From: an uncultured Bacteroidota bacterium
GTDB lineage: Bacteria; Bacteroidota; Bacteroidia; Chitinophagales; Chitinophagaceae
Direction: 5' to 3'
Length of the DNA: 64,000 nt
NCBI GenBank assembly: GCA_903882805.1
Contig: CAIRYK010000006.1
Span: 1 to 64,000 of the forward strand
Shown here: positions 1 to 9,659 of the stretch, piece by piece
Layout: the number at the start of each line of letters is the position of its first letter
Position numbering within the stretch: the first letter of the stretch is position 1
The notes under the pieces: model-generated
Databases searched by the model: none
Seen by the model: the letters and a program-made list of their open reading frames with translations, nothing else
What the model was told of the DNA's origin: nothing
Made by a program: the position numbers and the translations under genes

Positions 1-263
1 ATGCGTAGCCCCGGGAATATCCCGGTGTAGGGAATATCCAACTCAAAAACCCAGAATGGATTGAATGTGAATAGGCAATATGGATTTGTAGCATACAATA
101 GCACATTCAACTCTTTCAGAGTTGGACATCATTTTCCTTAATACCGGAGGTGAAGCCTCCGGCTACGCATATTTTAGCCCTATCGGGCTAAGTACAAATT
201 GCAATCAAATTGAGTGACAAATTTTCGACTATAGCTTGCCGATTTATGAAATACAATTGGTAT
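1..263 (+). repeat. Interspersed multi-hairpin repeat, copy A
   Basis: This is one of four related, non-coding repeats in the window (others near 25594, 26946 and 60690), all in the same orientation; its left end is cut by the window edge. It is a string of short palindromes: CCGGGA-ata-TCCCGG (11-25), CAACTCT-ttc-AGAGTTG (108-124), CCGGAGG-tgaag-CCTCCGG (144-162) and TAGCCC-tatc-GGGCTA (175-190). It is followed by an AT-rich tail shared almost base for base with copy C and ending in ACAATTGGTAT. No transposase is nearby, so it looks like a non-autonomous repeat. The function is unknown. Confidence 0.85.
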
Positions 264-292
264 AACTGCCTCGATTACCTTTAGGTTACCTC

Positions 293-324
293 AAAAAAAA
301 AGCGCAAGCCTGGTGGCTCGCGCT
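293..324 (-). terminator. Rho-independent terminator of the giant secreted protein gene
   Basis: Read on the minus strand, AGCGCGAGCC and GGCTTGCGCT form a stem with one mismatch around an ACCA loop. Eight T residues follow directly. It lies 25 bases after the stop codon of the 2891-residue gene. Confidence 0.85.
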
Positions 325-348
325 GTCATAGTGATAGTCAACATCTTA

Positions 349-3300
349 TTATTTTTCCACTACTATATGGAACACTTTATTAGTTCCGGCGCTGTGCAGG
401 TTTACGATATACATACCGTTTGCCAGTTGGCCCGGGAGTTTAATTTGTTCATTCAGCCTACCATTTGGCGCGGTGGCAGTTGTTTTAAATACTACTTGGC
501 CCAACATATCGGTTACGTCTATTGTTGCTGTTTCTTCCTGTGTAGTTACAAACCGACCCTTAAGTGTAAACTGGCCGTTATTTGGGTTTGGTATCAGCAT
601 AAAGGTTGCTGCCGCTACCTCGTCCTGCATATCTTCGCTTTCTCTACAAGCTGCAACCGCTACCGATTTCACTGCCTTACAACCTGATGGCATATTGTAG
701 GTGATATTGGTACTTAATCCCGGCGCAACGCCCGTTACAATACCTGTAGTAGAGCCTACACGGGCAATGTTTGAGTTTGTCGCAGTCCAGGTGCCGCCGG
801 GTATAGAGTTGGTGAGGGTAATAGGTGTAGAAGTACATACCGAACTTGGTCCGGCAGTTGCCGCAAAAGGATATACAGTGAATGTAGTAGTAGCGGTGCA
901 ACCGGTAAGATTTACTACAAACGATATGGTTGCAGTGCCGGCAGAAACACCTGTTACCGCGGCTGTTGTTGAGCCCACGGTTGCAATTGTTGGGTCGCTG
1001 CTGCTCCATATTCCGCTGCCTACTTCGGTAAGCGATGTGGTAGACCCCTGACATACGCTAGGCACGCCGGTGATTGGCGAAAGAAGGTTTACGGTGATTC
1101 CGTAGGTGGTGCGGCAACCAGTGCCTGCAGCAGTAAATGATATGCTTACCGTGCCGCCCGTAACGCCATTCACTATACCAGTTGTGCTGCCTATCTGGGC
1201 AATGGTAGTATTACCGCTTGTCCAGAGCCCGCCGCCGGTGGTAGTGTTGTTGAGCGTTATTGTTTGACCCACACATACTGCATTGGGTCCGGTAGTAGCG
1301 CTAAGCGGATTAACTGTAAGTACTGCCGTAGCCAGGCAGCTTGTGCCAATGGCATACGAGATAACTACAGTGCCTGCCGATACGCCCGTAACAGCGCCTG
1401 TATTGGCAACAACAGTTGCGATACTTACATCGCTTGTAGACCACGAGCCGCCAAGGCCGGTATTCGATAGATTGGTGTTCTGAGCTACGCAGGTGCGCAA
1501 TGTGCCGCTTATGGCTCCGAGCACCGATACATTGATGGTGGTAGTAGCCCGGCAGCTACCGAGTGTATAAGAAACTACTGTTATGCCTGTTGAGCGACCA
1601 GTAAGTATACCAGTAGCGGGAGTGATGGTGCCGATAGTAGGTGCGCTGCTACTCCATGTTCCGCCCGGTTGCGCATCAGCCATTGTTATGGTTTGTCCCA
1701 CGCATACGCTGGGGAAGCCGGTAATGGGCGCGAAAGCGTTTACGGTAAGCGATTTGGTAACTGTGCAGCCTGTGCCCAGCGAATAAGTAATCGTTGCTGT
1801 GCCGCCGCCATTTGCGCCTATAACCACGCCGTTGGTAGAGCCTATGGTAGCCACACTTATGTCGCTGCTGCTCCATGTGCCGCCCGCAGTAGCATCGGTA
1901 AGAGTTATGCTCTGACCGCCGCACACAGAGCTAAGTCCGCCGATGGCTGAAAGGGTAGCTACTGTAAAGTTGTAAGTGGCTCTGCAGCCGCCGCCCAATG
2001 TATAAGAAATAAGTACCGAACCAGCAGAGCCGCCGGTAACTACGCCTGTGGCAGAACCAATGGTCGCAATAGTATTGTTGCCGCTGGTCCATACGCCGCC
2101 GCCAATGCTGTTAGACAGGGTTACGCTTTGTCCGCTGCACACTCTTGTAGGGCCGGATATTGTGCCTAATGCGCTTACGGTAATGACTATCGTAGATACG
2201 CAACCCGATGGCAATGCATAAGAAATTGTTGCTGTTCCGCCGGCTATGCCCGTAACCTGTCCTGTGCCCGAACCAACTGCCGCTATGCTTGGGTCGCTGC
2301 TGCTCCATGCGCCGCCGCCCACTGCATTACTCAGATTCAGGTTTTGACCGGTACATACGCCTGTGCCGCCGGTAATGGCCGCCTGTGCATTTACTGTAAT
2401 TGCTGCTGTAACAATACAGCCTGAACCCAAAGTATAAGATACAGTTACCGAACCGCCTGCCACACCCGTAACAACACCGGTAGCCGAACCTATAAATGCT
2501 ACTGTTGGGTTGCTGCTGGTCCATACGCCGCCGGTGGCGCCGTTGGTAAGCGTTATTGTTTGTCCGGCACATACGCTTGCCGGTCCGCCTATTGCAGAAA
2601 TTGCATTTACTGTTATGTTGGTAGTGGCCACACAGCCTGTCACTGAATACGAAATAGTTGCGGTTCCCGCTGCTATACCGGAAACTGAACCGGTAGATGA
2701 ACCTACTGTTGCGACAGCTCCATTTGACGAAGTCCATACGCCGCCGCCGGTGGCATTGTTGAGCGCAATGGCGTTGCCGGTACATACGGCAGTAAGACCA
2801 GTTATAGCTCCGATGGCAGTAACGCCTACCGATGCGGTAGATGCACAACCCGATACTGTGTAAGAGATAGTAGCGCCGCCGCCTGCCATGCCGGTAACTA
2901 CACCAGTGGAAGAACCAACAGTGGCAATGGTATTGTTGCTGCTGCTCCATACGCCGCCGCTAACCGTAGACGCAAGCGTGATTGTCTGACTAACGCAAAC
3001 TGTGCCTGCGCCCGAAATAGTACCTGAGTTAAAAACAGAGAAAGATGATGTAGCTACACAGCCGGATGGGTTAGTGTAAGTAAATGTAACAATACCGCCT
3101 GTAATGCCGGTTACTGAACCGCTGGCTGAACCTATTGTTGCAATGGCGGGGTCGCTGCTTACCCATACGCCGCCGCCAATGGCATTGGTAACTGAAGCAG
3201 TTTGACCAGCGCAAACAGATGTAGCGCCAGTAATAGAAGATGAAGTGTTGACTGTAACAGGCGTTGTTATTACACAGCCTGCCGCTGTAGTATAAGAAAT

Positions 3301-6300
3301 AGTAGCGCCGCCGCCAGCAATGCCGGTAACAATACCTGAAGCCGAACCTACGCTGGCAACAGTACTATTGCTGCTGCTCCATATTCCCCCCGCTACGCTG
3401 TTGGCAAGAGTTATGGTTTGGCCCATACATACGCTCGATGCACCGGTTATGGCTGCAGTGGCATTTACGCTGATCGCCGCAGAGGTTACACAGCCCGATG
3501 CGGTAGTGTACGAAATAGTTGCCGCGCCGGCAGAGATGCCAGTAACCACACCTGAAGCCGAACCCACGGTAGCAATGCTGCCATCGCTGCTGCTCCATAC
3601 GCCGCCGCCAATGGCGTTGCTCAGCCCTGTAGTTTGACCTGCGCAAACCGATGTCGCGCCAGTTATAGATGATGATGTGTTGACTGTAATTGCTGCTGTT
3701 ATTACGCAACCAGCCGCTGTAGTATAAGAGATAGTAGCGCCGCCGCCTGCAATGCCGGTTACGATGCCTGAAGTAGAACCTATTGTGGCAACTGTATTAT
3801 TGCTGCTGCTCCAGATTCCACCTGCTACGCTGTTGGCAAGTGTTATCGTTTGGCCCATACATACACTCGATGCGCCGGTTATGGCTGCAGTGGCATTTAC
3901 GGTTATCGCCGCTGTGGTTACACAGCCCGATGCGGTAGTGTAAGAAATTGTTGCAGCCCCGGCAGAGATGCCAGTAACCACACCCGAAGCCGAACCTACG
4001 GTAGCAATGCTGCCATCGCTGCTGCTCCACGCGCCGCCGCCTATGGCGTTGCTCAGCGCTGTGGTTTGACCCGCGCAAACCGATGACGCGCCAGTTATAG
4101 ATGATGATGTGTTGACTGTAATTGCTGCTGTTATTACGCAACCAGCCGCTGTAGTATAAGAGATAGTAGCGCCGCCGCCTGCAATGCCGGTAACTATACC
4201 AGAAGCTGAACCTACGGTGGCAACTGTATTATTGCTGCTGGTCCATGCGCCGCCTGCTACGCCATTGGCGAGCGTTGTGGTTTGACCCATACACACGCTC
4301 GATGCGCCGGTAATTGCTGCTGTTGGTGAAACGCTTATAGCGCTTGTGGCTATGCAGCCTGCAGCAGTGGTAAACGAAATAGTGGCTGTGCCAGGCGCTA
4401 TGCCGCTAACCACGCCTGTGCCGCTGCCGATATCGGCAATGGCGCTGTTGTCGCTGCTCCATACGCCGCTGAGTGCATTGGTCATTGCCGTGGTTTGCCC
4501 CTGGCATACCATGCTTGCGCCGCTAATAGGCGCTAATGAATTGACAGTGATCGGCGCGGTAACTATGCAGCCTGATCCCAAAGTATAAGAAATATTTGCC
4601 GAACCGCCTGCTACCCCGGTTACAACGCCTGTTGCGCTGTTTACGGAAGCAATCGCTGAGCTACTGCTCCAAATGCCGCCCGGTGTGGCCGACGAGAGTG
4701 TAACTGTCTGACCAACGCACACGCTACCGGCGCCTGTAATAGGAGAAGATGGAACAACAGAGATTGAAGCAACACCTACGCAGCCTGCTGCGGTAGTATA
4801 CGAAATAGTAACTGTGCCTGTAGTAATGCCGGTAACTACGCCCGAAGTAGAACCTACCGTGGCAATTGCGCCATCAGCGCTGCTCCATGTACCGCCGCCG
4901 GTAGCATTGGTAAGCGTTATGGTCTGACCCTGACAAACACTTGTAGGGCCGCTTATAGCTGAAAGCAGATTAACTGTGATAGGCTGCACCGCTGTGCAAC
5001 CTGTACTGAGCAGGTAAGAAACATTCAGCGTTCCGCCGGTTATACCGGTTACAATGCCGCTTGCCGAGCCGATGGTAGCAATAGTTCCGTTGCCGCTCTG
5101 CCATGCGCCGCCTGGTGTGGCGTTGGCAAGCGATATGGTTTGACCTACGCATACGCTCGATGGGCCGGTGATGGCTGCCAGAGGATTGGTAGTAACCGTT
5201 CTGGTGGTGACGCAACCTGTAGGCAGGGTGTAGGAAATAACTGCATTACCTGGCGCAACCGCGCTTACAATGCCTGATGATGAACCTACAGTAGCAACGC
5301 TGCCGTCGCTGCTAGTCCATATGCCGCCGGTTACGGTGTTGTTCAGGGTAAGCGTTCCACCTTCGCACAATACGCCTGTTCCTGTAATAGGAGCCAGTGC
5401 ATTTACAGTTACCGAAGCAGTTACGAAACAGCCTGTACCCAAAGTATAGGTCATAGTAGCCGCGCCAGAAGAAACGCCGGTGATAATACCTGTTGTCGAA
5501 CCGATCGCGGCATTAGTAGGATTGTTGCTGCTCCAGATACCACCGGTAACCGTATTGGTGAGGGTAATGTTCTGCCCCACACATACAGATGATGCGCCCG
5601 AAATAACGCCCGGTAACGGGTTGACGCTGATAACAACGCCGGTTGCACAGCCTGTAGGTAGTGTATAAGAAATAGTTGCTGTACCAGCGGCATTAGCTGT
5701 TACAAATCCGGTAGTAGAGCCTATACTGGCCACGCCGGGTGTTGCGCTTGTCCATAAACCGCCAGTATTGGTGTTGCCCAGCGTAGCTGTGCTATTTACA
5801 CAAAGCGCGCCTGCGCCCGAAATAGCAGAGGGAGTAATATTTACAGTAAAGCCTGTTGTAGCCGCACAGCCTGTAGACTGACGATAAGTAATAACAGATG
5901 CGCCTGAAGTTATGCCTGTCACCAATCCGGTAGATATACCAACGGTAGCATTTCCGTTGCTGCTGGTCCAGGTTCCGCTGCCTGTGCCGGTAAGCGTTGT
6001 GGTTTGTCCTGCACACAAGTTGTTGCTTCCGGTAATGGTTGGCAGTGACAATACAGTTACCGATACGGTGGTAGTAGCTGTAGCAGTACCGTCGGAAACT
6101 TGAATGGTGAATACATCTGAGCCGCTATATCCTGTTGTAGGGATGTAGGTCATGCCAGATGGAGTAACTACGCCGCCTGTAGATGTTGCTGCAAAGCTGA
6201 AACCAGAAAGTGTGCCATGAGCTGGCGCTGTAGTTACCGTCCATGTTTCTGTCTGGCCCGCATCTGCATCGCCTATTGCTAAACGCGAGTTGATAGAAGT

Positions 6301-9024
6301 AGCCGCTGCGTTTTGGCATATGGTCATGCTTTGAGCGCCGCCAGCTGTAAACGAAGGACTGAAATTTACGCCGCCCACTGCGCGCACCACGTAGTTGTCA
6401 TAGTCCGCAATATACATAATGCCTGTACCGTCTATCGCCACACCGGTTGGGTGGTTTAGGGTAGCCGCATTGGCTGGCCCACCATCGCCTGTATAGCTGT
6501 TGGTAGGCGCCATACCTGCGTAGGTCGACATAATGCCGGAAGCGTCTACTTTACGTATCACAGAATTGCCTTCCTCTGCTATAAAAAGATTACCTGCAGC
6601 ATCAATTACAATTGCATCGGGATTGCGCATAGATGCCGCTGTGGCTGCGCCGCCGTCGCCGCTAAAGCCCCATGAGCCCGTGCCTGCATAAGTAGATATA
6701 ATGCCTGAAGTATTGATTTTGCGAATAACATTGAAGTAATGGTCGGCTATATACACATTTCCTGCGCCGTCGGCAGCTACACCCCATGGTGCGCCAAACT
6801 GGGCTGCAGAAGCCGGTCCGCCATCGCCCGAATATGCTGAAGCGCCTGTGCCGGCTATGGTAGAAATAATACCCGCTGCATTTACCTTGCGCACCACGTC
6901 GCCATTGGCATCCGCTATATACAGATTACCTGCTGCGTCCACCGCTATCTGGCTGGGCAGGCTAAGTGTGGCATTGGTAGCAGGTCCGCCATTGCCGCCA
7001 ATTCCTACCGTTCCGTTGCCGGCAACGGTGCTAATGATCCCGGCGGTATTTACTTTGCGGATGCGGCGGTTGCCTGCATCGGCAATATATACGTTGCCAG
7101 CGGCGTCTGTAGCGATGCCTGATATGCCATTAAAACGCGCAATGGTCGCTGCGCTGCCGTCGCCGCTGAAGCCGCCCGAGCCCGAGCCGGCAAAAGTGGT
7201 GATAACGCCAGAGGCATCAACCTTGCGCACTACATTATTATTGTTATCTATGATGTATACATTTCTTGAGCCATCGGCCGCAACTGCTGCTGGTTTGTTG
7301 AGGCGGGCAGAGGGCGCAAGACCACCGTCGCCGCTATAGCCAGATGTACCATTGCCTGCAAACGTAGAAATAGTAGGAGTAGGTATTGAGCCTACAACGG
7401 CAATATTGGTAGTAGCAGCTACTGTTCCGCAGCCGTTTACTACTGTGTAAGTGATGGTGGTTGTGCCTATTGCCACGCCGTTCAGTAATCCAGTAGTCGC
7501 GTCTATAGTGGCAATGCCAGTATTACGGCTGGTCCAGGTACCGGCTGCTACGCTGTTATATAGGTTTATGTTGGCTCCGCGGGCCACCATGGTCAGTCCG
7601 CTTATGGCGCCTACAGTAGGCGCGGCAGTATCTACGGTTACGTTTACTACGGTTGTAGTAGAGGCTATTCCGTCTGAAATCTGCACAGTAAAGGCATCGG
7701 GACCGGCATAACCCACTGTTGGGGTATAGGAAAGCCCGGTAGGCGTTATGGTTGATCCTGTGCTGGCTGCAGTATATGAAGCCGACAAAACGCCGTGAGC
7801 CGGCGTTGCCATTACTGACCATGTCAGTGTTTGTGCAGTATCATAGTCGATTGCCCGCAGCAGATTGCCGCAGTCTACCGCGCCAGAATTATGGCATACA
7901 GAGAAATTCTGAGTAGTTCCACCGACAAAGAAGGGGAGGCGATCTATATCGCCCAAAGCCCTGATTACCTGATTAGCATTATCTGCTATAAACAAATTAC
8001 CAGCGCAATTGAAAGCTATGCTCATAGGCTGGTCCAGTTGTGCAGAATCTGCCGGATGTCCGTCGCCGCTGTAGCCATTAGCTCCTGTACCTGCCACCAC
8101 GCTTATGATACCTGCTGTGTTTACTTTACGCACAACGTGATTGCGCAATTCGGCAAAATAAACATTGCCTGCAGCATCGGTAGTTATGCCATAGGGGAAG
8201 TTGAGGCGCGCTGCGGTGGCTGGTCCGCCATTGCCAGTATAGCCTGCAGTGTCATTTCCTGCAAAGCGGCTTATGATGCCCGCTGTATTTACTTTACGTA
8301 TGCAGTGATTGTCGTAGTCGGTAATGTAAACATTACCTGCTGCGTCTGCGGCTACATCTCTCGGATTGTTGATGCGAGCGGCCGTTGCTGGTCCGCCATT
8401 GCCGGTGTTGCCGCTGGCGCCTGTGCCTGCTATGGTGGTGATAATACCTGCGGGGTTTACCTTACGAATGGCAGAATTGAGATAGTCGGCAATATAAAGG
8501 TTGCCTGCGGCGTCGGTTTTTATACCTACAGCATAGCTTATACGTGCATTGGTGGCTGGTCCGCCATCGCCTGTGTAGCCGTTGATACCGGTGCCGGCAA
8601 CTGTAGATATCACGCCTGCGGCGTTTACCTTACGGATCGCAAAATTGTTCTGGTCAGTGATATATACATTACCGGCATTGTCTGTTGCAACGGCAATTGG
8701 TCGGTTGAGCAAAGCAAAACGCGCCTGTCCGCCATCGCCGCGGTACCCAAAACCCGTAGCTCCGGCAAATGTGCTGATGATACCAAAGGGATCTATTTTG
8801 CGAATTGCATTGTTTTCGTAATCTGCTATGTATGTATTTCCGTTGCAATCGGTGGCAACCCCATAGGGGTGCCTCATTTGCGCCAGGGGGGCTGGTCCAC
8901 CATCGCCTGTATAGCCGGTGAAATGATTCCCGGCTATGGTGTTGATGTTTTGTGCGCCTGCAATATTGCAGAGGGCAATGGAAAGCGCAACCAGTATTAA
9001 GCTAAATTTTTTCAAAGGAGTCAA
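349..9024 (-). CDS. Giant T9SS-secreted protein with NHL propellers and BIG2 repeats
   Basis: This 2891-residue protein starts with a signal peptide ending near AGAQ (residue 25). Two blocks of six 56-residue NHL-like repeats (pattern AGTG..GDGGPA...GVA.D..GN.YIAD..N..IRKV) follow, near residues 26-360 and 560-890, each probably a six-bladed propeller. Each block is followed by a cadherin-like domain. I count 26 BIG2/Ig-like units of about 72 residues, one between the two propellers and 25 in a row after the second, each with a conserved VC.GQ motif. The end is a T9SS type A sorting domain (LIPNPNNGQF...). It is probably exported and attached to the cell surface, as an adhesin or binding protein; the ligand cannot be told. 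The start codon is TTG at 9024. No ATG precedes the signal peptide in frame, and a -7-like TATATTTG lies 12 bases upstream (9036-9043). Confidence 0.9.
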   Translation of the reverse strand: MTPLKKFSLILVALSIALCNIAGAQNINTIAGNHFTGYTGDGGPAPLAQMRHPYGVATDCNGNTYIADYENNAIRKIDPFGIISTFAGATGFGYRGDGGQARFALLNRPIAVATDNAGNVYITDQNNFAIRKVNAAGVISTVAGTGINGYTGDGGPATNARISYAVGIKTDAAGNLYIADYLNSAIRKVNPAGIITTIAGTGASGNTGNGGPATAARINNPRDVAADAAGNVYITDYDNHCIRKVNTAGIISRFAGNDTAGYTGNGGPATAARLNFPYGITTDAAGNVYFAELRNHVVRKVNTAGIISVVAGTGANGYSGDGHPADSAQLDQPMSIAFNCAGNLFIADNANQVIRALGDIDRLPFFVGGTTQNFSVCHNSGAVDCGNLLRAIDYDTAQTLTWSVMATPAHGVLSASYTAASTGSTITPTGLSYTPTVGYAGPDAFTVQISDGIASTTTVVNVTVDTAAPTVGAISGLTMVARGANINLYNSVAAGTWTSRNTGIATIDATTGLLNGVAIGTTTITYTVVNGCGTVAATTNIAVVGSIPTPTISTFAGNGTSGYSGDGGLAPSARLNKPAAVAADGSRNVYIIDNNNNVVRKVDASGVITTFAGSGSGGFSGDGSAATIARFNGISGIATDAAGNVYIADAGNRRIRKVNTAGIISTVAGNGTVGIGGNGGPATNATLSLPSQIAVDAAGNLYIADANGDVVRKVNAAGIISTIAGTGASAYSGDGGPASAAQFGAPWGVAADGAGNVYIADHYFNVIRKINTSGIISTYAGTGSWGFSGDGGAATAASMRNPDAIVIDAAGNLFIAEEGNSVIRKVDASGIMSTYAGMAPTNSYTGDGGPANAATLNHPTGVAIDGTGIMYIADYDNYVVRAVGGVNFSPSFTAGGAQSMTICQNAAATSINSRLAIGDADAGQTETWTVTTAPAHGTLSGFSFAATSTGGVVTPSGMTYIPTTGYSGSDVFTIQVSDGTATATTTVSVTVLSLPTITGSNNLCAGQTTTLTGTGSGTWTSSNGNATVGISTGLVTGITSGASVITYRQSTGCAATTGFTVNITPSAISGAGALCVNSTATLGNTNTGGLWTSATPGVASIGSTTGFVTANAAGTATISYTLPTGCATGVVISVNPLPGVISGASSVCVGQNITLTNTVTGGIWSSNNPTNAAIGSTTGIITGVSSGAATMTYTLGTGCFVTASVTVNALAPITGTGVLCEGGTLTLNNTVTGGIWTSSDGSVATVGSSSGIVSAVAPGNAVISYTLPTGCVTTRTVTTNPLAAITGPSSVCVGQTISLANATPGGAWQSGNGTIATIGSASGIVTGITGGTLNVSYLLSTGCTAVQPITVNLLSAISGPTSVCQGQTITLTNATGGGTWSSADGAIATVGSTSGVVTGITTGTVTISYTTAAGCVGVASISVVPSSPITGAGSVCVGQTVTLSSATPGGIWSSSSAIASVNSATGVVTGVAGGSANISYTLGSGCIVTAPITVNSLAPISGASMVCQGQTTAMTNALSGVWSSDNSAIADIGSGTGVVSGIAPGTATISFTTAAGCIATSAISVSPTAAITGASSVCMGQTTTLANGVAGGAWTSSNNTVATVGSASGIVTGIAGGGATISYTTAAGCVITAAITVNTSSSITGASSVCAGQTTALSNAIGGGAWSSSDGSIATVGSASGVVTGISAGAATISYTTASGCVTTAAITVNATAAITGASSVCMGQTITLANSVAGGIWSSSNNTVATIGSTSGIVTGIAGGGATISYTTAAGCVITAAITVNTSSSITGATSVCAGQTTGLSNAIGGGVWSSSDGSIATVGSASGVVTGISAGAATISYTTASGCVTSAAISVNATAAITGASSVCMGQTITLANSVAGGIWSSSNSTVASVGSASGIVTGIAGGGATISYTTAAGCVITTPVTVNTSSSITGATSVCAGQTASVTNAIGGGVWVSSDPAIATIGSASGSVTGITGGIVTFTYTNPSGCVATSSFSVFNSGTISGAGTVCVSQTITLASTVSGGVWSSSNNTIATVGSSTGVVTGMAGGGATISYTVSGCASTASVGVTAIGAITGLTAVCTGNAIALNNATGGGVWTSSNGAVATVGSSTGSVSGIAAGTATISYSVTGCVATTNITVNAISAIGGPASVCAGQTITLTNGATGGVWTSSNPTVAFIGSATGVVTGVAGGSVTVSYTLGSGCIVTAAITVNAQAAITGGTGVCTGQNLNLSNAVGGGAWSSSDPSIAAVGSGTGQVTGIAGGTATISYALPSGCVSTIVITVSALGTISGPTRVCSGQSVTLSNSIGGGVWTSGNNTIATIGSATGVVTGGSAGSVLISYTLGGGCRATYNFTVATLSAIGGLSSVCGGQSITLTDATAGGTWSSSDISVATIGSTNGVVIGANGGGTATITYSLGTGCTVTKSLTVNAFAPITGFPSVCVGQTITMADAQPGGTWSSSAPTIGTITPATGILTGRSTGITVVSYTLGSCRATTTINVSVLGAISGTLRTCVAQNTNLSNTGLGGSWSTSDVSIATVVANTGAVTGVSAGTVVISYAIGTSCLATAVLTVNPLSATTGPNAVCVGQTITLNNTTTGGGLWTSGNTTIAQIGSTTGIVNGVTGGTVSISFTAAGTGCRTTYGITVNLLSPITGVPSVCQGSTTSLTEVGSGIWSSSDPTIATVGSTTAAVTGVSAGTATISFVVNLTGCTATTTFTVYPFAATAGPSSVCTSTPITLTNSIPGGTWTATNSNIARVGSTTGIVTGVAPGLSTNITYNMPSGCKAVKSVAVAACRESEDMQDEVAAATFMLIPNPNNGQFTLKGRFVTTQEETATIDVTDMLGQVVFKTTATAPNGRLNEQIKLPGQLANGMYIVNLHSAGTNKVFHIVVEK
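3227..4522 (-). repeat. Tandem 432-bp repeat units inside the giant gene
   Basis: Within the giant gene, six BIG2 units alternate as three pairs of two types (AAITGASSVCMGQT and SSITGASSVCAGQT), with a period of 432 bases (144 residues). The segment from about 3656 to 3759 is base-identical to about 4088 to 4191; the third pair is more diverged. The boundaries given are approximate. This marks recent unequal crossing-over or slippage and is a place where the gene could change length. Confidence 0.8.
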
Positions 9025-9659
9025 ATTTGGGTACGCAAATATAATTAAAAAAACGCCTATTTTATGTTACTTACTTGTTAATAACTTTTTTGTAATAATA
9101 TATCGCACCTATGTGTTGATTGAATATAGGTAACAGTAGGGTAATAGGCGGTTTATATTACTGCAGAAGTTGGTATGCTTAATTTAATGTTTCGGCAACC
9201 GATGGATATACCGATCTATTGGTTTTTTTAAGCTGTAACTCCTTCAGGTAAAAAATAATTCTGGTAATAATCAATGCTGTTATCATCGCGTATTGTTGTT
9301 TTCGTGGTTCTTTTGTCCGATTATAAGCTGCCAATATCATACCACAAGCGCCAGAATCGTAAAACCTGCTACTAATAAGGGTTTGATCTATTTTAAGGTT
9401 ATTAACACTTTCCCAAAATGGGAAAAGCCTCCCTCGCTTGGATAAATTTATTGAAATTAACAATTAAAAACGAGTTTTTTGTGAACCTATTTTGCGCTCG
9501 CGTCTGGCATCGTTCTGATGAGGTTGCCGTCCGCCTTGGGCAGTATTTGGACTGGTTCAGTTCTTTTTCAGTCTTTAAGTTAGGTAGCTTAAATCATGTA
9601 TTACATGGGATGTTCATATTGTCGAAACTGGTATCTTTGCAATTAATACAAACTACTTT
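9025..9659. other. Intergenic region, AT-rich, no gene supported
   Basis: This 635-base stretch separates the divergent giant gene and the next exported protein. It contains a TATCTTTG -7 box (9632-9639) placed 20 bases before the ATG at 9660, and the TATATTTG box of the minus-strand gene (9036-9043). A 94-codon minus-strand frame (9179-9463) lacks recognisable features, and I do not call it a gene. Confidence 0.6.

Noticed and set aside
1-263. Possible insertion sequence
   Set aside because: No transposase or terminal inverted repeats of an autonomous element are visible in any of the four copies; I keep them only as non-autonomous repeats.
2300-5300. Regularly spaced similar blocks that could look like a CRISPR or tandem non-coding array
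   Set aside because: The period (about 216 and 432 bases) corresponds to BIG2 domains in a coding frame; there are no short identical repeats with unique spacers and no cas genes.
313-9000. Long plus-strand open frames antisense to the giant gene, one up to 389 codons (7831-9000)
   Set aside because: They mirror repetitive minus-strand codons; none has a recognisable domain, signal peptide or promoter, and the minus-strand protein is coherent over its full length.
9179-9463. 94-codon minus-strand frame in the gap after the giant gene
   Set aside because: No family motif, no promoter at a sensible distance, and AT-rich base use like the intergenic flanks.
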